Below, piece by piece: positions 24,761 through 34,363 of a stretch of 64,000 nt of DNA (positions are counted from its first letter, which is position 1; each line of letters starts with the position of its first letter). The position numbers and the translations under genes were made by a program. The notes under the pieces were generated by a model. It had not been told where the DNA came from. It did not search any database and saw only the letters and a program-made list of their open reading frames with translations. The DNA comes from Synechocystis sp. PCC 7509 (GTDB lineage: Bacteria; Cyanobacteriota; Cyanobacteriia; Cyanobacteriales; Chroococcidiopsidaceae). The stretch spans positions 1,817,193 through 1,881,192 of the forward strand of contig NZ_ALVU02000001.1 in NCBI RefSeq assembly GCF_000332075.2, given 5' to 3'.

Positions 24761-25894
24761 TTATTGACTATTAGCTTCAATCAATTGAGATGTAACTAGC
24801 CTATCCATCCATCCTTCTAAATAAACTTGATTTGCTTTTTGGTGAGCCGGATCTTGGCTGTCTAACGGGTAAGGCATCAATCCTAAAATGGCGGCGGTGG
24901 TAACGCAAAACATCGATTTTTGGAAACTGATACAAATTTGTACCCGCAAATCGTCTTCTCCTCGACGACTGCGATCGCGATAAAGCTCGTGGATATAATC
25001 GGGGAGATAATGCCGCATATCCTGCATTAGCAGCGTTGGAGGAATGCCAGAACCTCCAATAGGCAAAGGATCGGCGTACAAAGCGCCGTAATCAAAGCGA
25101 GTCAAATCTGGCGGAATTTGATGCGCCTGAGCGTTGTAAGAAACTGTCCCCGAAAACGGCGTACCCCGAAAGAAAATCGCCTCTACATAAGGGACAGCCG
25201 TATCTGCTAAAAATGTTATCCCCGCCGACGTTGGAATAATGTCATAACTACAACCATCAAGCTTTACAGCGTAAGTAATTGGCAAACTCGCCGCCGCCAC
25301 TAAACCATTTTTGATGTGGTCTACAACTTGAGGAATTGATTGGATTTCGCCTAAGTCATAGCGATCGCTCAAGCTCAAAAACATCTCACTCATTACCCGC
25401 CAAAACTGCCCCAAAGCGCTGTAATAAACCTGTTGACGCACTTGTTCGGGGAGATAGTCGGGAAAAAGTTGATGTAATCCCAACATCAACGGATTACGCT
25501 TAAATTTTACGGCGATCGCTTTCTGACTATATTCCATAAATTCCGGCGAGTCTAAATAGTTATCTAAACCGCCACCACCATGCCAAAGCATACCTTTCAT
25601 GCAGTATTCGGCGTATTCGTAATTAATGCGATCGCCCCACCAGTGTTTTAACAGTTTTTTTAAGGAAACATCACCGTTAAAGTATTTAAAAAAGGGAAAA
25701 AGTACCAAAAACTGATGTTCGGAAATGTATAGCAAGTTTTTGTAGTAAGCTTCCAGCACGATACCGTAGCTTTTTAAAATCCCCACTACATCTAAAACAT
25801 TTTCTTTACTATCTTTTAGCAAAGCTTCGCCAGTCTTTAGCCGCTCAATAAACAAAGCTAAGGGATGACTAGATTTTGAAGTCGTGTCGATCAT
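24761..25894 (-). CDS. chpX: CO2 hydration protein ChpX (CupB-like)
   Basis: Peripheral subunit of the specialised NDH-1 complex that converts CO2 to bicarbonate on the thylakoid. The 377 residues include the family stretches YYKNLLYISEHQFLVLFPFF, HWWGDRINYEYAEYCMKGML and LPEQVRQQVYYSALGQFWRV. I prefer ChpX/CupB (constitutive NDH-1MS') over ChpY/CupA for three reasons: the length, the absence of a cupS gene, and the link to the carboxysome operon. The start overlaps the ndhD stop by 4 bases (ATGA). Confidence 0.82.
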   Translation of the reverse strand: MIDTTSKSSHPLALFIERLKTGEALLKDSKENVLDVVGILKSYGIVLEAYYKNLLYISEHQFLVLFPFFKYFNGDVSLKKLLKHWWGDRINYEYAEYCMKGMLWHGGGGLDNYLDSPEFMEYSQKAIAVKFKRNPLMLGLHQLFPDYLPEQVRQQVYYSALGQFWRVMSEMFLSLSDRYDLGEIQSIPQVVDHIKNGLVAAASLPITYAVKLDGCSYDIIPTSAGITFLADTAVPYVEAIFFRGTPFSGTVSYNAQAHQIPPDLTRFDYGALYADPLPIGGSGIPPTLLMQDMRHYLPDYIHELYRDRSRRGEDDLRVQICISFQKSMFCVTTAAILGLMPYPLDSQDPAHQKANQVYLEGWMDRLVTSQLIEANSQ

Positions 25895-27393
25895 TGCCGA
25901 TCCTTATTTAAAACAGTGTGAAGGCTAACAATAGCGGTAGGAGTTGGCATAAAAGTTGCGGTAGTGGTTTCACTCCAACGTAGCATCCAAGCAGGTTGTA
26001 ACCCAAATACTACAATCGCCACAGCTAAAATCATTGCTGGAGTGCGGTCAAACCAGCCTACCGGAGGCAAATTAAGCACCTGGGTAGAAAGACGACCAAA
26101 AAAGACGCGGTTAACTAACAGCAAAAAGTAAACGGCGGTTAAACCTGTACCAATCATACAAAGCAATGTTTGAGTAGGAAAAACGGCAAAACTACTGCGA
26201 AATACCAGAAATTCTGAGATAAAACCTACCATTCCCGGTATACCGGAACTCGCCATCACACCTAGTACCATTAAGCTACCAATTAGAGGTAAACCACGTT
26301 CGGGATTTAATAAGCCGCGCAAAGTATCTAAGTTACGAGTGCCAGTTTTTTGGTAAACTACGCCCACCAATAGAAACAATAAAGCCGAAATTAGCCCGTG
26401 ACTGACCATTTGAAAAATTGCAGCTAATAGGCTTAATGGTGTTGCTGTAGCGGCGGCTAAAAGCACGTAGCCCATATGAGCAATAGAGCTATAAGCTACC
26501 ATTTTTTTCATATCGGTTTGGGCGATCGCTGTAAATGCCCCATACAGGACGCTAACTACTGCCCAGTTTGCCATTAATGGCGCTAAAACTGTCCAAGCTT
26601 CGGGAAATAAACCTAAGCCAAACCGCAATATCCCGTAAGTTCCAAGTTTCAGCAAAACTCCCGCCAACAGTACCGATACTGGGGTAGAAGCTTCAACGTG
26701 AGCATCGGGTAGCCAGGTATGGAAGGGGAATAAAGGAATTTTGATCCCAAAGCCAATAATTATCGCCCCCAAAAGTATTAATTGCTGACTCATGGGTAAA
26801 ACTTGCGATAGCAATGGCTGATAATTAAAATCTGTCCTCCCACTGAGCCAAGTTAATCCTAAAAATGCTGCCAAAATTAAGATCCCGGAAATAGCTGTGT
26901 AGATAAGAAACTTTGTAGCTGCATAGGCGCGTTTTTCCCCTCCCCAAATTGCAATTAGTAAGTATAAGGGAATAAGTTCTAGCTCGTAAAACAAGAAAAA
27001 TAGCAGTAAATTATCTGCCAAAAAAGCGCCAACTACCCCTGTATTCAGCAGCAACAGCAAAATGTAATATAGCCTTGGACGACTTACAGATTTTTCGCTG
27101 CTATAAATGGCAATCCAAGTTAGCAAGCCATTTAAAACCAGTAAAGGCAAAGATAAACCATCTACCCCTATTTGATAGGTCAAGCCGATGGAGTCTAGCC
27201 AGGGTATAGACTCCATAAATTGCAAAGTGGGGCTAGTAATATCAAATTGAGTAACAATAAACATTGTCCAGCCAAAAGAAAGCGCGATCGCAATTATTGC
27301 TCCGATGCGGAAGCGATTGGGGTCAGTTTTTTGCGGTAATAACCCAATAATAATTGCACCTAATATCGGTATCCAAATTAAAGCACTGAGCAT
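25891..27393 (-). CDS. ndhD4: NAD(P)H-quinone oxidoreductase subunit 4, NdhD4 type
   Basis: A 500-residue antiporter-like membrane subunit with about 14 transmembrane segments. Family blocks are visible: LLFFLFYELELIPLYLLIAI, ATKFLIYTAISGILILAAF, LPDAHVEASTPVSVLLAGVL and KMVAYSSIAHMGYVLLAA. The conserved Glu of the ELELIP stretch and the Lys and His of the core helices are present. It lies between ndhF and chpX with gaps of 7 bp and -4 bp, a typical operon. The D4 assignment follows from this context. Confidence 0.87.
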   Translation of the reverse strand: MLSALIWIPILGAIIIGLLPQKTDPNRFRIGAIIAIALSFGWTMFIVTQFDITSPTLQFMESIPWLDSIGLTYQIGVDGLSLPLLVLNGLLTWIAIYSSEKSVSRPRLYYILLLLLNTGVVGAFLADNLLLFFLFYELELIPLYLLIAIWGGEKRAYAATKFLIYTAISGILILAAFLGLTWLSGRTDFNYQPLLSQVLPMSQQLILLGAIIIGFGIKIPLFPFHTWLPDAHVEASTPVSVLLAGVLLKLGTYGILRFGLGLFPEAWTVLAPLMANWAVVSVLYGAFTAIAQTDMKKMVAYSSIAHMGYVLLAAATATPLSLLAAIFQMVSHGLISALLFLLVGVVYQKTGTRNLDTLRGLLNPERGLPLIGSLMVLGVMASSGIPGMVGFISEFLVFRSSFAVFPTQTLLCMIGTGLTAVYFLLLVNRVFFGRLSTQVLNLPPVGWFDRTPAMILAVAIVVFGLQPAWMLRWSETTTATFMPTPTAIVSLHTVLNKDRQ

Positions 27394-27400
27394 CGTTTTT

Positions 27401-29242
27401 CTAAAATCCCCACAACAAATATCGCGTCAAAAATAAACCCAATAAACCAACACCGACTACGATTGTCAGCATATAACCTTGAGACTGACCCGATACGCTG
27501 TACTTCAAGCTTTCGCCACTAAAAATAGAAGCTAAACCAACCAAGTTAACGAAGCCATCGACAACATAACGGTCAAACCAATTGCTAAATCGAGAAATTT
27601 GATTGACGGCAAAAACTATGCTCACACGGTACAACCTATCGATGTAAAAGTCATACCCTAGCAAGTCTTGCACCACTCGCCAGGGCAAGTGTAGCGATCG
27701 CGACCAGGCTTTATGCAGATATACAGTACCGCCAATAGTACAGCCAATCACACTTGATAAAAACAGCACCGCCGCCGAAGGCTTATTAACATATTCCCAA
27801 GTTGGTAATAACGACAAACGTTGCAACATTAAGGGAACTAACAGATTGACAATTACGAGCGACACCATTGGCACAGCCATTTGCCAAGCAACTTCGGGTG
27901 TGCGCCTTGTCTTCTGTTGCGGCGAACCTAAAAACACCAGTCGAAATAAACGAGTAAAATTTAAAGCCGTTAAAGCATTGACTACAAGCAAAACCCCCAC
28001 TAGCCAAGGTTGTCCCCACAAGTCGTCTACCCCTAGTTGCAACGCCCAAAAACTACCCAATGGTAGTAGTCCAATCATGGCGGCAGAACCAACTACAAAG
28101 GATACAGTTGTAGCAGGCATCCGCGACCACAAGCCACCCATCTCCGTCAAGTCTTGGTTAGTAGTGGTTTGAATTATTGAGCCAACACTCATAAACAATA
28201 AAGCTTTGGCGATCGCATGAGTAAATAACAACATCAACGCAAACCCCGTCCACTGTTCCCCAACAGCAATAAATACTAGCCCCAAGTAAGCGCTAGTAGA
28301 GTGGGATAGGGCGCGTTTAATGTCAATTTGGGCGATCGCTACCAAAGACGCGCCAATCGATGTTACCGTCCCAATAACTACCAAAGCTGCCAAAGCTACG
28401 GGCGATAAATTAACAATAGGCTGGAGGTCAATTAATACATAAGCCCCGCAAGCTACTACTACAGAGTTTCGTAAAATTGACGCGGGGTTTGGCCCTTCCA
28501 TAGCTTCATCTAGCCACAAATGCAAGGGAAATTGAGCGCATTTACCTATCGGCCCAGCAATTAAAGATAAGCCTAGTAAAGTTGCCGTTAAAGGCGGTAA
28601 ATTAGCAGTTTTCGCCCACTCATAAAGGTCTGGATAATCTAAACTTCCTACCATCGTTGCCAAGGAAACAACCCCCATTAGTAGCAAGATATCTCCTACC
28701 CGCTTAGTCAAAAATGCGTCTCGTGCGGCGGTGACAACTAATGGTTGAGCATACCAAAACCCTACCAACAAATAAGTTGACAAAGTCAGCAATTCCAGCA
28801 ATATATAAGTCAAAAGCAAAGAATTACTAATAGCAAGACCGCTCATCGCGCCTGCAAAAAATCCCATCAACGCAAAGAAACGCCCCAAAGCCCAGTCTCT
28901 TTCCATATATCCCAAGGCAAAAAGTTGAGCCAAAAAACTTAATCCTGTCACCACTTCCAAAGCGCCCACATTTATCGACGAGATATCTACACTCAACGTC
29001 AAATCTATATCTGCGACTTTCAACCAGTGAAAAACTAATCTTAACGGCTGGTGATGCCAAGTTAAAGGAAAAATCAGCGTACTATGCACGAAGGCCAAAA
29101 CCGTCATCAATAAATTAATATAAGCTGCTGGTCGCGGCCCTGTACGGCGAATGATACCCGTAGACCAAGGAAGGGTCACTACAGCACCAAGCAAGCCATA
29201 ACAAGGAATCCACCAACCCACTTGTAGGAGGAACTGAGCCAT
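27401..29242 (-). CDS. ndhF4: NAD(P)H-quinone oxidoreductase subunit 5, NdhF4 type
   Basis: Proton-channel subunit of the CO2-uptake NDH-1 complex, about 613 residues with some 15-16 membrane helices. Core blocks are LTYILLELLTLSTYLLVGFW, KRVGDILLLMGV, GKCAQFPLHLWLDEAMEGP and LFTHAIAKALLFMSVGSI. I place the start at ATG 29242 (MAQFLLQVGWWIP). An in-frame ATG at 29278 adds 12 residues and one at 29254 adds 4, neither with a strong ribosome site. It is first in the minus-strand operon and divergent from ccmK2. Confidence 0.87.
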   Translation of the reverse strand: MAQFLLQVGWWIPCYGLLGAVVTLPWSTGIIRRTGPRPAAYINLLMTVLAFVHSTLIFPLTWHHQPLRLVFHWLKVADIDLTLSVDISSINVGALEVVTGLSFLAQLFALGYMERDWALGRFFALMGFFAGAMSGLAISNSLLLTYILLELLTLSTYLLVGFWYAQPLVVTAARDAFLTKRVGDILLLMGVVSLATMVGSLDYPDLYEWAKTANLPPLTATLLGLSLIAGPIGKCAQFPLHLWLDEAMEGPNPASILRNSVVVACGAYVLIDLQPIVNLSPVALAALVVIGTVTSIGASLVAIAQIDIKRALSHSTSAYLGLVFIAVGEQWTGFALMLLFTHAIAKALLFMSVGSIIQTTTNQDLTEMGGLWSRMPATTVSFVVGSAAMIGLLPLGSFWALQLGVDDLWGQPWLVGVLLVVNALTALNFTRLFRLVFLGSPQQKTRRTPEVAWQMAVPMVSLVIVNLLVPLMLQRLSLLPTWEYVNKPSAAVLFLSSVIGCTIGGTVYLHKAWSRSLHLPWRVVQDLLGYDFYIDRLYRVSIVFAVNQISRFSNWFDRYVVDGFVNLVGLASIFSGESLKYSVSGQSQGYMLTIVVGVGLLGLFLTRYLLWGF

Positions 29243-29740
29243 CGAAATTACCATTGAGATTTTAGTAACACATTGCACTCTCTAGAACTACACCAAAATA
29301 GTCCCAGGGAATTTAGGAAGATATATAAAGTTTAGATTTTATCAAAGATCCTTTTATCGCCTTAATCCTGCTATTTCTCCATATTAGAGCTTTCAGTCCG
29401 CAAAATAATTCCTGAAATTATCAGCTTTATCGATCGCATGGCTTTGCTAAACTTATTTTATGATTTGTTAAGTTTATGTATTTGTTGGCGCGATCGCCTA
29501 ATTTTTTTTGTTTTCTTAATCACAACCTATTAAATAAGTAATTTTAATAGTAAGTATTTAGACTTATCATCAAAAATTATATTGTCAAAGTAACAGCCGT
29601 CACTTTATTCTTAAATTCAGCACCCTAAAGAGCTTGGCTAAAAAAACAAAAATGGCATCCCCCGTGAAAATTTCATGAGGCAAATTGCCGTGAAATATTA
29701 GTGTCAAAGACTCGTACAATGGTAATGATAGGAGAATTAA
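29243..29740. promoter_or_regulatory. Divergent control region between ndhF4 and ccmK2
   Basis: About 500 bp without a gene between the CO2-uptake and carboxysome operons. A perfect inverted repeat, CTATTAAA-8 nt-TTTAATAG (29527-29550), has the TNA-spaced look of LysR-regulator sites such as those of CmpR or NdhR. Linking it to those regulators is inference. HIP1 sites and AT-rich stretches make up the rest. GGAG (29732-29735) is the ribosome site of ccmK2. Confidence 0.5.
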
Positions 29741-30049
29741 ATGCCAATAGCTGTCGGAATGATTGAGACTAAAGGCTTTCCTGCGGTGGTTGAAGCCGCA
29801 GATGCAATGGTCAAAGCAGCCCGCGTAACTCTCGTGGGCTATGAAAAAATCGGTAGCGCTCGCGTCACCGTAATTGTGCGGGGTGATGTTTCGGAGGTAC
29901 AAGCCTCCATAGCCGCCGGAGTTGAATCAGCCAAACGGGTAAATGGTGGAGAAGTTTTATCTACTCACATCATCGCTCGTCCGCACGAAAATCTAGAGTA
30001 TGTTCTTCCCATCCGTTACACCGAAGAAGTAGAACAATTTCGATTGTAA
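29741..30049 (+). CDS. ccmK2: Carboxysome shell hexamer protein CcmK2
   Basis: A 102-residue single BMC-domain protein forming hexameric tiles of the beta-carboxysome shell. The signature is [20 protein letters not shown], then [20 protein letters not shown] and the pore region [12 protein letters not shown]. It is first in the ccm operon and precedes a near-identical copy. The K2 name follows gene order and length in Synechocystis-type operons. Confidence 0.93.
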   Translation: MPIAVGMIETKGFPAVVEAADAMVKAARVTLVGYEKIGSARVTVIVRGDVSEVQASIAAGVESAKRVNGGEVLSTHIIARPHENLEYVLPIRYTEEVEQFRL

Positions 30050-30128
30050 ATAAGGTTAGCTGAGATTTAACAAAAAATCAGCGCATTTAGTACAAAATCA
30101 CCAAAAAATTATCTAAGGACTAAAACTC

Positions 30129-30482
30129 ATGGCAATTGCCGTTGGAATGATCGAAACTCTAGGGTTTCCCGCCGTTGTAGAAGCTGCCGATGCGATGGTC
30201 AAAGCAGCACGAGTCACCCTAGTAGGGTACGAAAAAATTGGTAGCGGTCGCGTTACCGTGATCGTTCGGGGAGACGTTTCGGAGGTGCAAGCCTCGGTAG
30301 CTGCGGGAGTAGACAACGTTAAAAGAGTTAACGGCGGTCAAGTATTGTCTACCCACATCATCGCTCGTCCTCATGAAAACCTGGAGTACGTACTACCCAT
30401 TCGTTACACCGAAGAAGTAGAACAATTCCGCGATAGCGTTAGTGGCAGAGCGCTCCATTCCGGCCCTTACACTAGACCATAA
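30129..30482 (+). CDS. ccmK1: Carboxysome shell hexamer protein CcmK1
   Basis: A 117-residue BMC protein nearly identical to the preceding CcmK2 through [13 protein letters not shown]. It then has a C-terminal tail of about 14 residues ([16 protein letters not shown]), the feature that usually separates K1 from K2. The gap to ccmK2 is 79 bp. The stop directly abuts the ccmL start. It probably forms mixed shell facets with CcmK2. Confidence 0.92.
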   Translation: MAIAVGMIETLGFPAVVEAADAMVKAARVTLVGYEKIGSGRVTVIVRGDVSEVQASVAAGVDNVKRVNGGQVLSTHIIARPHENLEYVLPIRYTEEVEQFRDSVSGRALHSGPYTRP

Positions 30483-30785
30483 ATGCAAATTGCCAAAGTC
30501 CGTGGCACGGTAGTTAGTAATTACAAAGAACCTAGTCTTAGCGGCGTAAAGTTCCTCCTACTACAACTTGTAGATGAGGAGGGACGCTTACTACCAAAGT
30601 ATGAAGTAGCAGCCGATTTCGTAGGGGCAGGGCTAGAGGAATGGGTGCTTGTCAGTCGTGGAAGTGCTGCCCGTCAAGTTCAAGGGAGCGAAGCACGTCC
30701 GGTAGATGCTGCCGTAGTAGCGATTATTGATACCGTCAACGTGGACAATCGCTCTATCTACAATAAAAAAGACGAATTTCGCTAG
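30483..30785 (+). CDS. ccmL: Carboxysome vertex pentamer protein CcmL
   Basis: A 100-residue BMC-P (EutN/CcmL) protein that forms the pentameric vertices closing the icosahedral shell. The family start MQIAKVRGTVVSNYKEPSL is intact, as are KFLLLQLVDEEGRLLPKYEV and FVGAGLEEWVLVSRGSAAR. It begins on the base after the ccmK1 stop codon. Confidence 0.95.
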   Translation: MQIAKVRGTVVSNYKEPSLSGVKFLLLQLVDEEGRLLPKYEVAADFVGAGLEEWVLVSRGSAARQVQGSEARPVDAAVVAIIDTVNVDNRSIYNKKDEFR

Positions 30786-30851
30786 ACCCATAGACACAAA
30801 GCGCGATCGCATTTATTGCAGCATTAAGTTCTTAGTTTGGAGAATATACTT

Positions 30852-32501
30852 ATGGCAAAGCGTAGTTCCGCAGCTCCCCCTACCCCTTGGTCGAAAAGCC
30901 TAACGGAACCGAAAATTGACAAGAGCGCCTACATTCACTCATTTTCAAATATTATTGGGGATGTGCGAATTGACAGCAATGTGATGATTGCCCCAGGGAC
31001 GTGCATTCGTGCCGACCAAGGCAATCCTTTTTATATTGGCAAAAGCACGAGCATTCAAGATGGCGTAGTAATTAATGGTTTAGAGACAGGACAGGTTGTT
31101 GGCGACGACAATAAATCCTACTCCGTTTGGATTGGAAATAATGTCTCTATCACTCACATGACCTTGGTTCACGGGCCTGCCTACATCGGCAATAATAGCT
31201 TTGTTGGCTTTCGCTCCACAATATTTAACTCGCGCATTGGTGAAGGCTGCATTGTGATGATGCACGCTTTAATTCAAGACGTGGAAATTCCCCCAGGTAA
31301 GTATGTACCGTCAGGAAGCATAATTACCACCCAACAGCAAGCAAACCGTCTTCCCAAGGTACAAGAAGCGGATAAAATCTTTGCAAGCCGTGTAGCAGGG
31401 GCAAATGAAGCGTTGCGAGCCGGCTATCAGTGTGCAGATGATGTCGAGTGCATTACGCCAATTAAGGAAGAACTAAATAGAACTTATGCCTTGAGTCCCA
31501 CAGATAACAAAAGTATTAATAATCAGGAATATCAAGAAATGGGCTTAAATAGAGAAGTAATGGAACAGGTGCGCGATTTGCTGGCTCAAGGCTATCGCAT
31601 TGGGATGGAACATGCCGACGAGCGAAGATTTCAAACAAGTTCTTGGAAAAGTTGCGCCACAATTCAATCAAGTCGAGATTTTGAAGTATTTGCGGAAATA
31701 TCAGCTTGTTTAGAAGAACATGGCGGCGAATACGTGCGGATTATTGGCATTGATACCAAAGCTAAAAAACGGATAGTAGAGACAATTATTCAAAGGCCCA
31801 GCGATCGCCCCGGTAGCGAGAATGGTAGTAGCAATAGTCGTTCTAGTTATCAGCCAAGCAGCTACAGTAGTTCGTCTTCTAGCAGCGTATTACCAGCCGA
31901 AGCCGTTGAACAAGTCCGCAACCTTTTAGCTCAAGGTTTCCGCATCGGTACAGAACACGCCGACAAGCGCCGTTTTCAGACTAGCTCTTGGCATAGTTGC
32001 AGCCCCATTGATGCCAAAAAAGAATCAGAAGCGATCGCAGCATTGGAAGAATGTATCGCCAATCATGGCGGCGAATACGTGCGGATGATAGGCATTGACC
32101 CCAAAGCCAAGCGTCGGATTTCGGAGACAATTATCCAAAGACCCAATGGTAACAACAATATTACACCGACTACCAGCAGCTACAAAGCTACAACAACAAA
32201 TAGTTCTAGCCGTAGTTCGTCCTCTACCAGCACTCGGCTTAGTTCGGAAGCTATTCAGCAAGTAAGTCAACTGCTCAGTCAAGGTTGCCAAGTTAGTACC
32301 GAATATGCCGACGAGCGCAGATTTAAAATCAATTCCTGGCAAAGTGGCGGCGTAATTCAAGCTCACCGTGACAATGAAGTAATTGCGGCTCTAGAATCAG
32401 CAATAGACGAACATAGTGGCGCGTACATCCGGCTAATTGGTATTGATCCCAAAGCAAAACGCCGAGTTTCGGAACTGCTAATTCAACGCCCTGCTAAATA
32501 A
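30852..32501 (+). CDS. ccmM: Carboxysome scaffold CcmM (gamma-CA domain plus three Rubisco small-subunit-like repeats)
   Basis: Full-length scaffold of about 549 residues. Residues 1-210 form a gamma-carbonic-anhydrase-like left-handed beta helix. Three SSUL modules then bind Rubisco and gather it in the carboxysome (each with [Q/R]FQTSSW- or RFKINSW-like centres, separated by Ser/Thr-rich linkers). I chose ATG 30852 ([10 protein letters not shown]) over ATG 30837. With this start His102 and His107 are kept, but the third zinc ligand, His75 in active CcmM, is Asn75 (codon AAT at 31074-31076). The regulatory cysteine pair (YQCADDVEC) is present. Confidence 0.95.
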   Translation: MAKRSSAAPPTPWSKSLTEPKIDKSAYIHSFSNIIGDVRIDSNVMIAPGTCIRADQGNPFYIGKSTSIQDGVVINGLETGQVVGDDNKSYSVWIGNNVSITHMTLVHGPAYIGNNSFVGFRSTIFNSRIGEGCIVMMHALIQDVEIPPGKYVPSGSIITTQQQANRLPKVQEADKIFASRVAGANEALRAGYQCADDVECITPIKEELNRTYALSPTDNKSINNQEYQEMGLNREVMEQVRDLLAQGYRIGMEHADERRFQTSSWKSCATIQSSRDFEVFAEISACLEEHGGEYVRIIGIDTKAKKRIVETIIQRPSDRPGSENGSSNSRSSYQPSSYSSSSSSSVLPAEAVEQVRNLLAQGFRIGTEHADKRRFQTSSWHSCSPIDAKKESEAIAALEECIANHGGEYVRMIGIDPKAKRRISETIIQRPNGNNNITPTTSSYKATTTNSSSRSSSSTSTRLSSEAIQQVSQLLSQGCQVSTEYADERRFKINSWQSGGVIQAHRDNEVIAALESAIDEHSGAYIRLIGIDPKAKRRVSELLIQRPAK

Positions 32502-32556
32502 GACGTATTACCAGCAGATAAGTTGATCTCTACCCAATACCAAAGACTGTATTTTG

Positions 32557-33159
32557 ATGAAGTTTCCCCCCTTACAACCCATTAGCAATACTCACTATTA
32601 CGTTAATGGCGATGTGACTATTCACCCTGGTGCAGCGATCGCGCCAGGGGTTCTTCTGCAAGCAGACCCGGAGAGCCAGATTATAATAGGAGCAGGGGCT
32701 TGTATAGGTATGGGAGCAATTTTGCACGCCTATCAAGGAGTATTGGAGGTAGGGGAAAGCGCCAATATTGGCACGGGAGTTTTGATTGTTGGCAAAGGCA
32801 AAATCGGCATTAATGCTTGTATTGGTTCGATGACTACAATTTTTAATAGCTCCGTTGAGTCTGGAGAAGTGCTACCGCCGGGTTCTTTATTAGGTGATTC
32901 TAGCCGCCCTGGGGAGGCAGAATTACTAGAACTGGAAGCAACAGTTGTAGAATCAAACGGTCAGATAGCCGAGCCTGTAAGCGTTAATAGCACCCCATCG
33001 GTGGCGGCGGAGGTTGTACCACCCCAAGCACCGGAAGAAGTGGAAGTTAAAAGCAGTCCCGTTTATGGTGAAGATAGTCTCAACCGATTATTATCAACTT
33101 TATTACCCCACCGCCAAGCCTTAAATCGCCCGTTAGATAATAGTCCTAATAGCAGTTAG
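32557..33159 (+). CDS. ccmN: Carboxysome assembly protein CcmN
   Basis: Adaptor linking the CcmM-Rubisco core to the shell. About the first 125 residues are hexapeptide repeats (VTIHPGAAIAPGVLL, IIIGAGACIGMGAIL, GKIGINACIGSM). A Pro/Glu/Val linker leads to a C-terminal amphipathic helix, VYGEDSLNRLLSTLLPHR, matching the encapsulation peptide that binds CcmK. The start is ATG 32557; TTG immediately upstream is also in frame. Length about 200 residues. Confidence 0.92.
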   Translation: MKFPPLQPISNTHYYVNGDVTIHPGAAIAPGVLLQADPESQIIIGAGACIGMGAILHAYQGVLEVGESANIGTGVLIVGKGKIGINACIGSMTTIFNSSVESGEVLPPGSLLGDSSRPGEAELLELEATVVESNGQIAEPVSVNSTPSVAAEVVPPQAPEEVEVKSSPVYGEDSLNRLLSTLLPHRQALNRPLDNSPNSS

Positions 33160-33182
33160 ATAGATCGTTTAAGAGGTTTAAA

Positions 33183-33935
33183 ATGGAGGGAAACAACCAA
33201 CAATACTTGCAAGATTTTAGAGATAAAGCCCTGGGTTTAGTATCGACTCGCAGTTTTCCGGCGATCGTGCGCGTTGCTGACGAAATGCTCAAATCCTCCG
33301 AAGTGACTTTAGTTGGCTACGAAAAAATTGGTAGCGGCCATTGTACAGCGATCGTACGTGGCGGAATTTCTGATGTCCGTTTAGCTGTAGATGTAGGGTC
33401 AGCAGTGGCTCAACAACTAGATCAATTAATATCAAGTTTAGTTATTGCTCGACCATTACCAAATTTAGAGTTAGTTTTGCCTATTGGGATGCGTTTAGCT
33501 CAACTTACTAATAGGCAATCAGGTAGCAGCCTTAGCAATCAAGCTATTGGTCTAGTAGAAACTAGAGGCTTTCCGGCGATGGTAGGAGCGGCGGATGCTA
33601 TGCTCAAGGCGGCAGATGTGCAACTATCGGCTCATGAATTTATTGGTGCGGGTTTGTGTACGGCAATTATTCGCGGCTCAGTGGCAGATGTGGCGGTAGC
33701 GGTAGAAGCTGGAATGAACGAAGCACGAAAGATTGGAGAATTGAACGCCGTCATGGTGATTCCCCGACCTTTGGCAGATTTGGAACAAACTCTACCTATA
33801 GCTAGTTGTTGGTTAGAAAGACCTCAACCTTTGGTAATTCCCACAAAAATTAGAGAAACCGAAAAAGAATTAGTAGAATTACCAGACCTTAAACAGTTAA
33901 CCGTTCAGTTAGAAGAACAGTTAGAAGAATTTTAG
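33183..33935 (+). CDS. ccmO: Tandem-BMC carboxysome shell protein CcmO
   Basis: A 250-residue protein with two BMC domains in tandem (about 14-105, starting ALGLVSTRSFPAIVRVADEM; and about 118-208, starting AIGLVETRGFPAMVGAADAM). It forms pseudohexameric trimers at shell edges. A charged tail (KELVELPDLKQLTVQLEEQL) follows. It closes the ccm operon 23 bp after ccmN. CcmO is essential for shell formation in Synechococcus, where it is also in the operon; in Synechocystis it is elsewhere. Confidence 0.92.
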   Translation: MEGNNQQYLQDFRDKALGLVSTRSFPAIVRVADEMLKSSEVTLVGYEKIGSGHCTAIVRGGISDVRLAVDVGSAVAQQLDQLISSLVIARPLPNLELVLPIGMRLAQLTNRQSGSSLSNQAIGLVETRGFPAMVGAADAMLKAADVQLSAHEFIGAGLCTAIIRGSVADVAVAVEAGMNEARKIGELNAVMVIPRPLADLEQTLPIASCWLERPQPLVIPTKIRETEKELVELPDLKQLTVQLEEQLEEF

Positions 33936-34363
33936 ATAGCACTCCGTTTTGAGTTATGAAATACAATCTGCCCCCAACCCCCAAGTCTGGGGGCTAAGAT
34001 TCCTGTTCCCCCAAACTTGGGGGCTAGGGGGCGAAACCGTTCTGCTTTTTGAGGGCTGATTTAGATTGCCATAGCGCGATCGCACTTTTAAAGTTATCTC
34101 TGTACTGTTAAGCATAAATACCTCCAAACATAATTCATAAATGAAGTCAGTGATTTTGCCATTGGTGCAATTATTGATTTCATGTTTTTTTTGGGGAAAA
34201 AATCAGTAAATCCCTTGATGAATAAATAATGAAATGATCATAAAAACTTAGTATAAGCAACATTTAATTTAATATTTTTTGGCAGTCAAGTAGTTAAGAA
34301 CCTATCTGACACAAGCCAAAGCTAAAAGTTACTCACTCACCTAATAATAGGAGTATTCTGCTC
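33936..34363. other. 428-bp gene-free region between the ccm and PAP-type operons
   Basis: Two consecutive G/C hairpins (CCCCCA-4 nt-TGGGGG at 33978-33993, and CCCCCA-4 nt-TGGGGG at 34008-34023) follow ccmO. They may limit read-through, although no long T-run follows. GGGGGCGAAACCGT (34027-34040) repeats a 14-mer found at 5271-5284. The rest is AT-rich and presumably contains the promoter of the next operon. GGAG before 34364 is its ribosome site. Confidence 0.5.

Noticed and set aside
29600-29902. Minus-strand frame opposite ccmK2
   Set aside because: It covers the ccmK2 start and promoter side and its translation is unlike any protein; it is a shadow of a strongly conserved gene.
33978-34023. 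G/C-run hairpins after ccmO taken as a definite terminator
   Set aside because: There is no T-run directly downstream, and similar elements occur elsewhere as dispersed repeats; I kept them only as possible read-through barriers.
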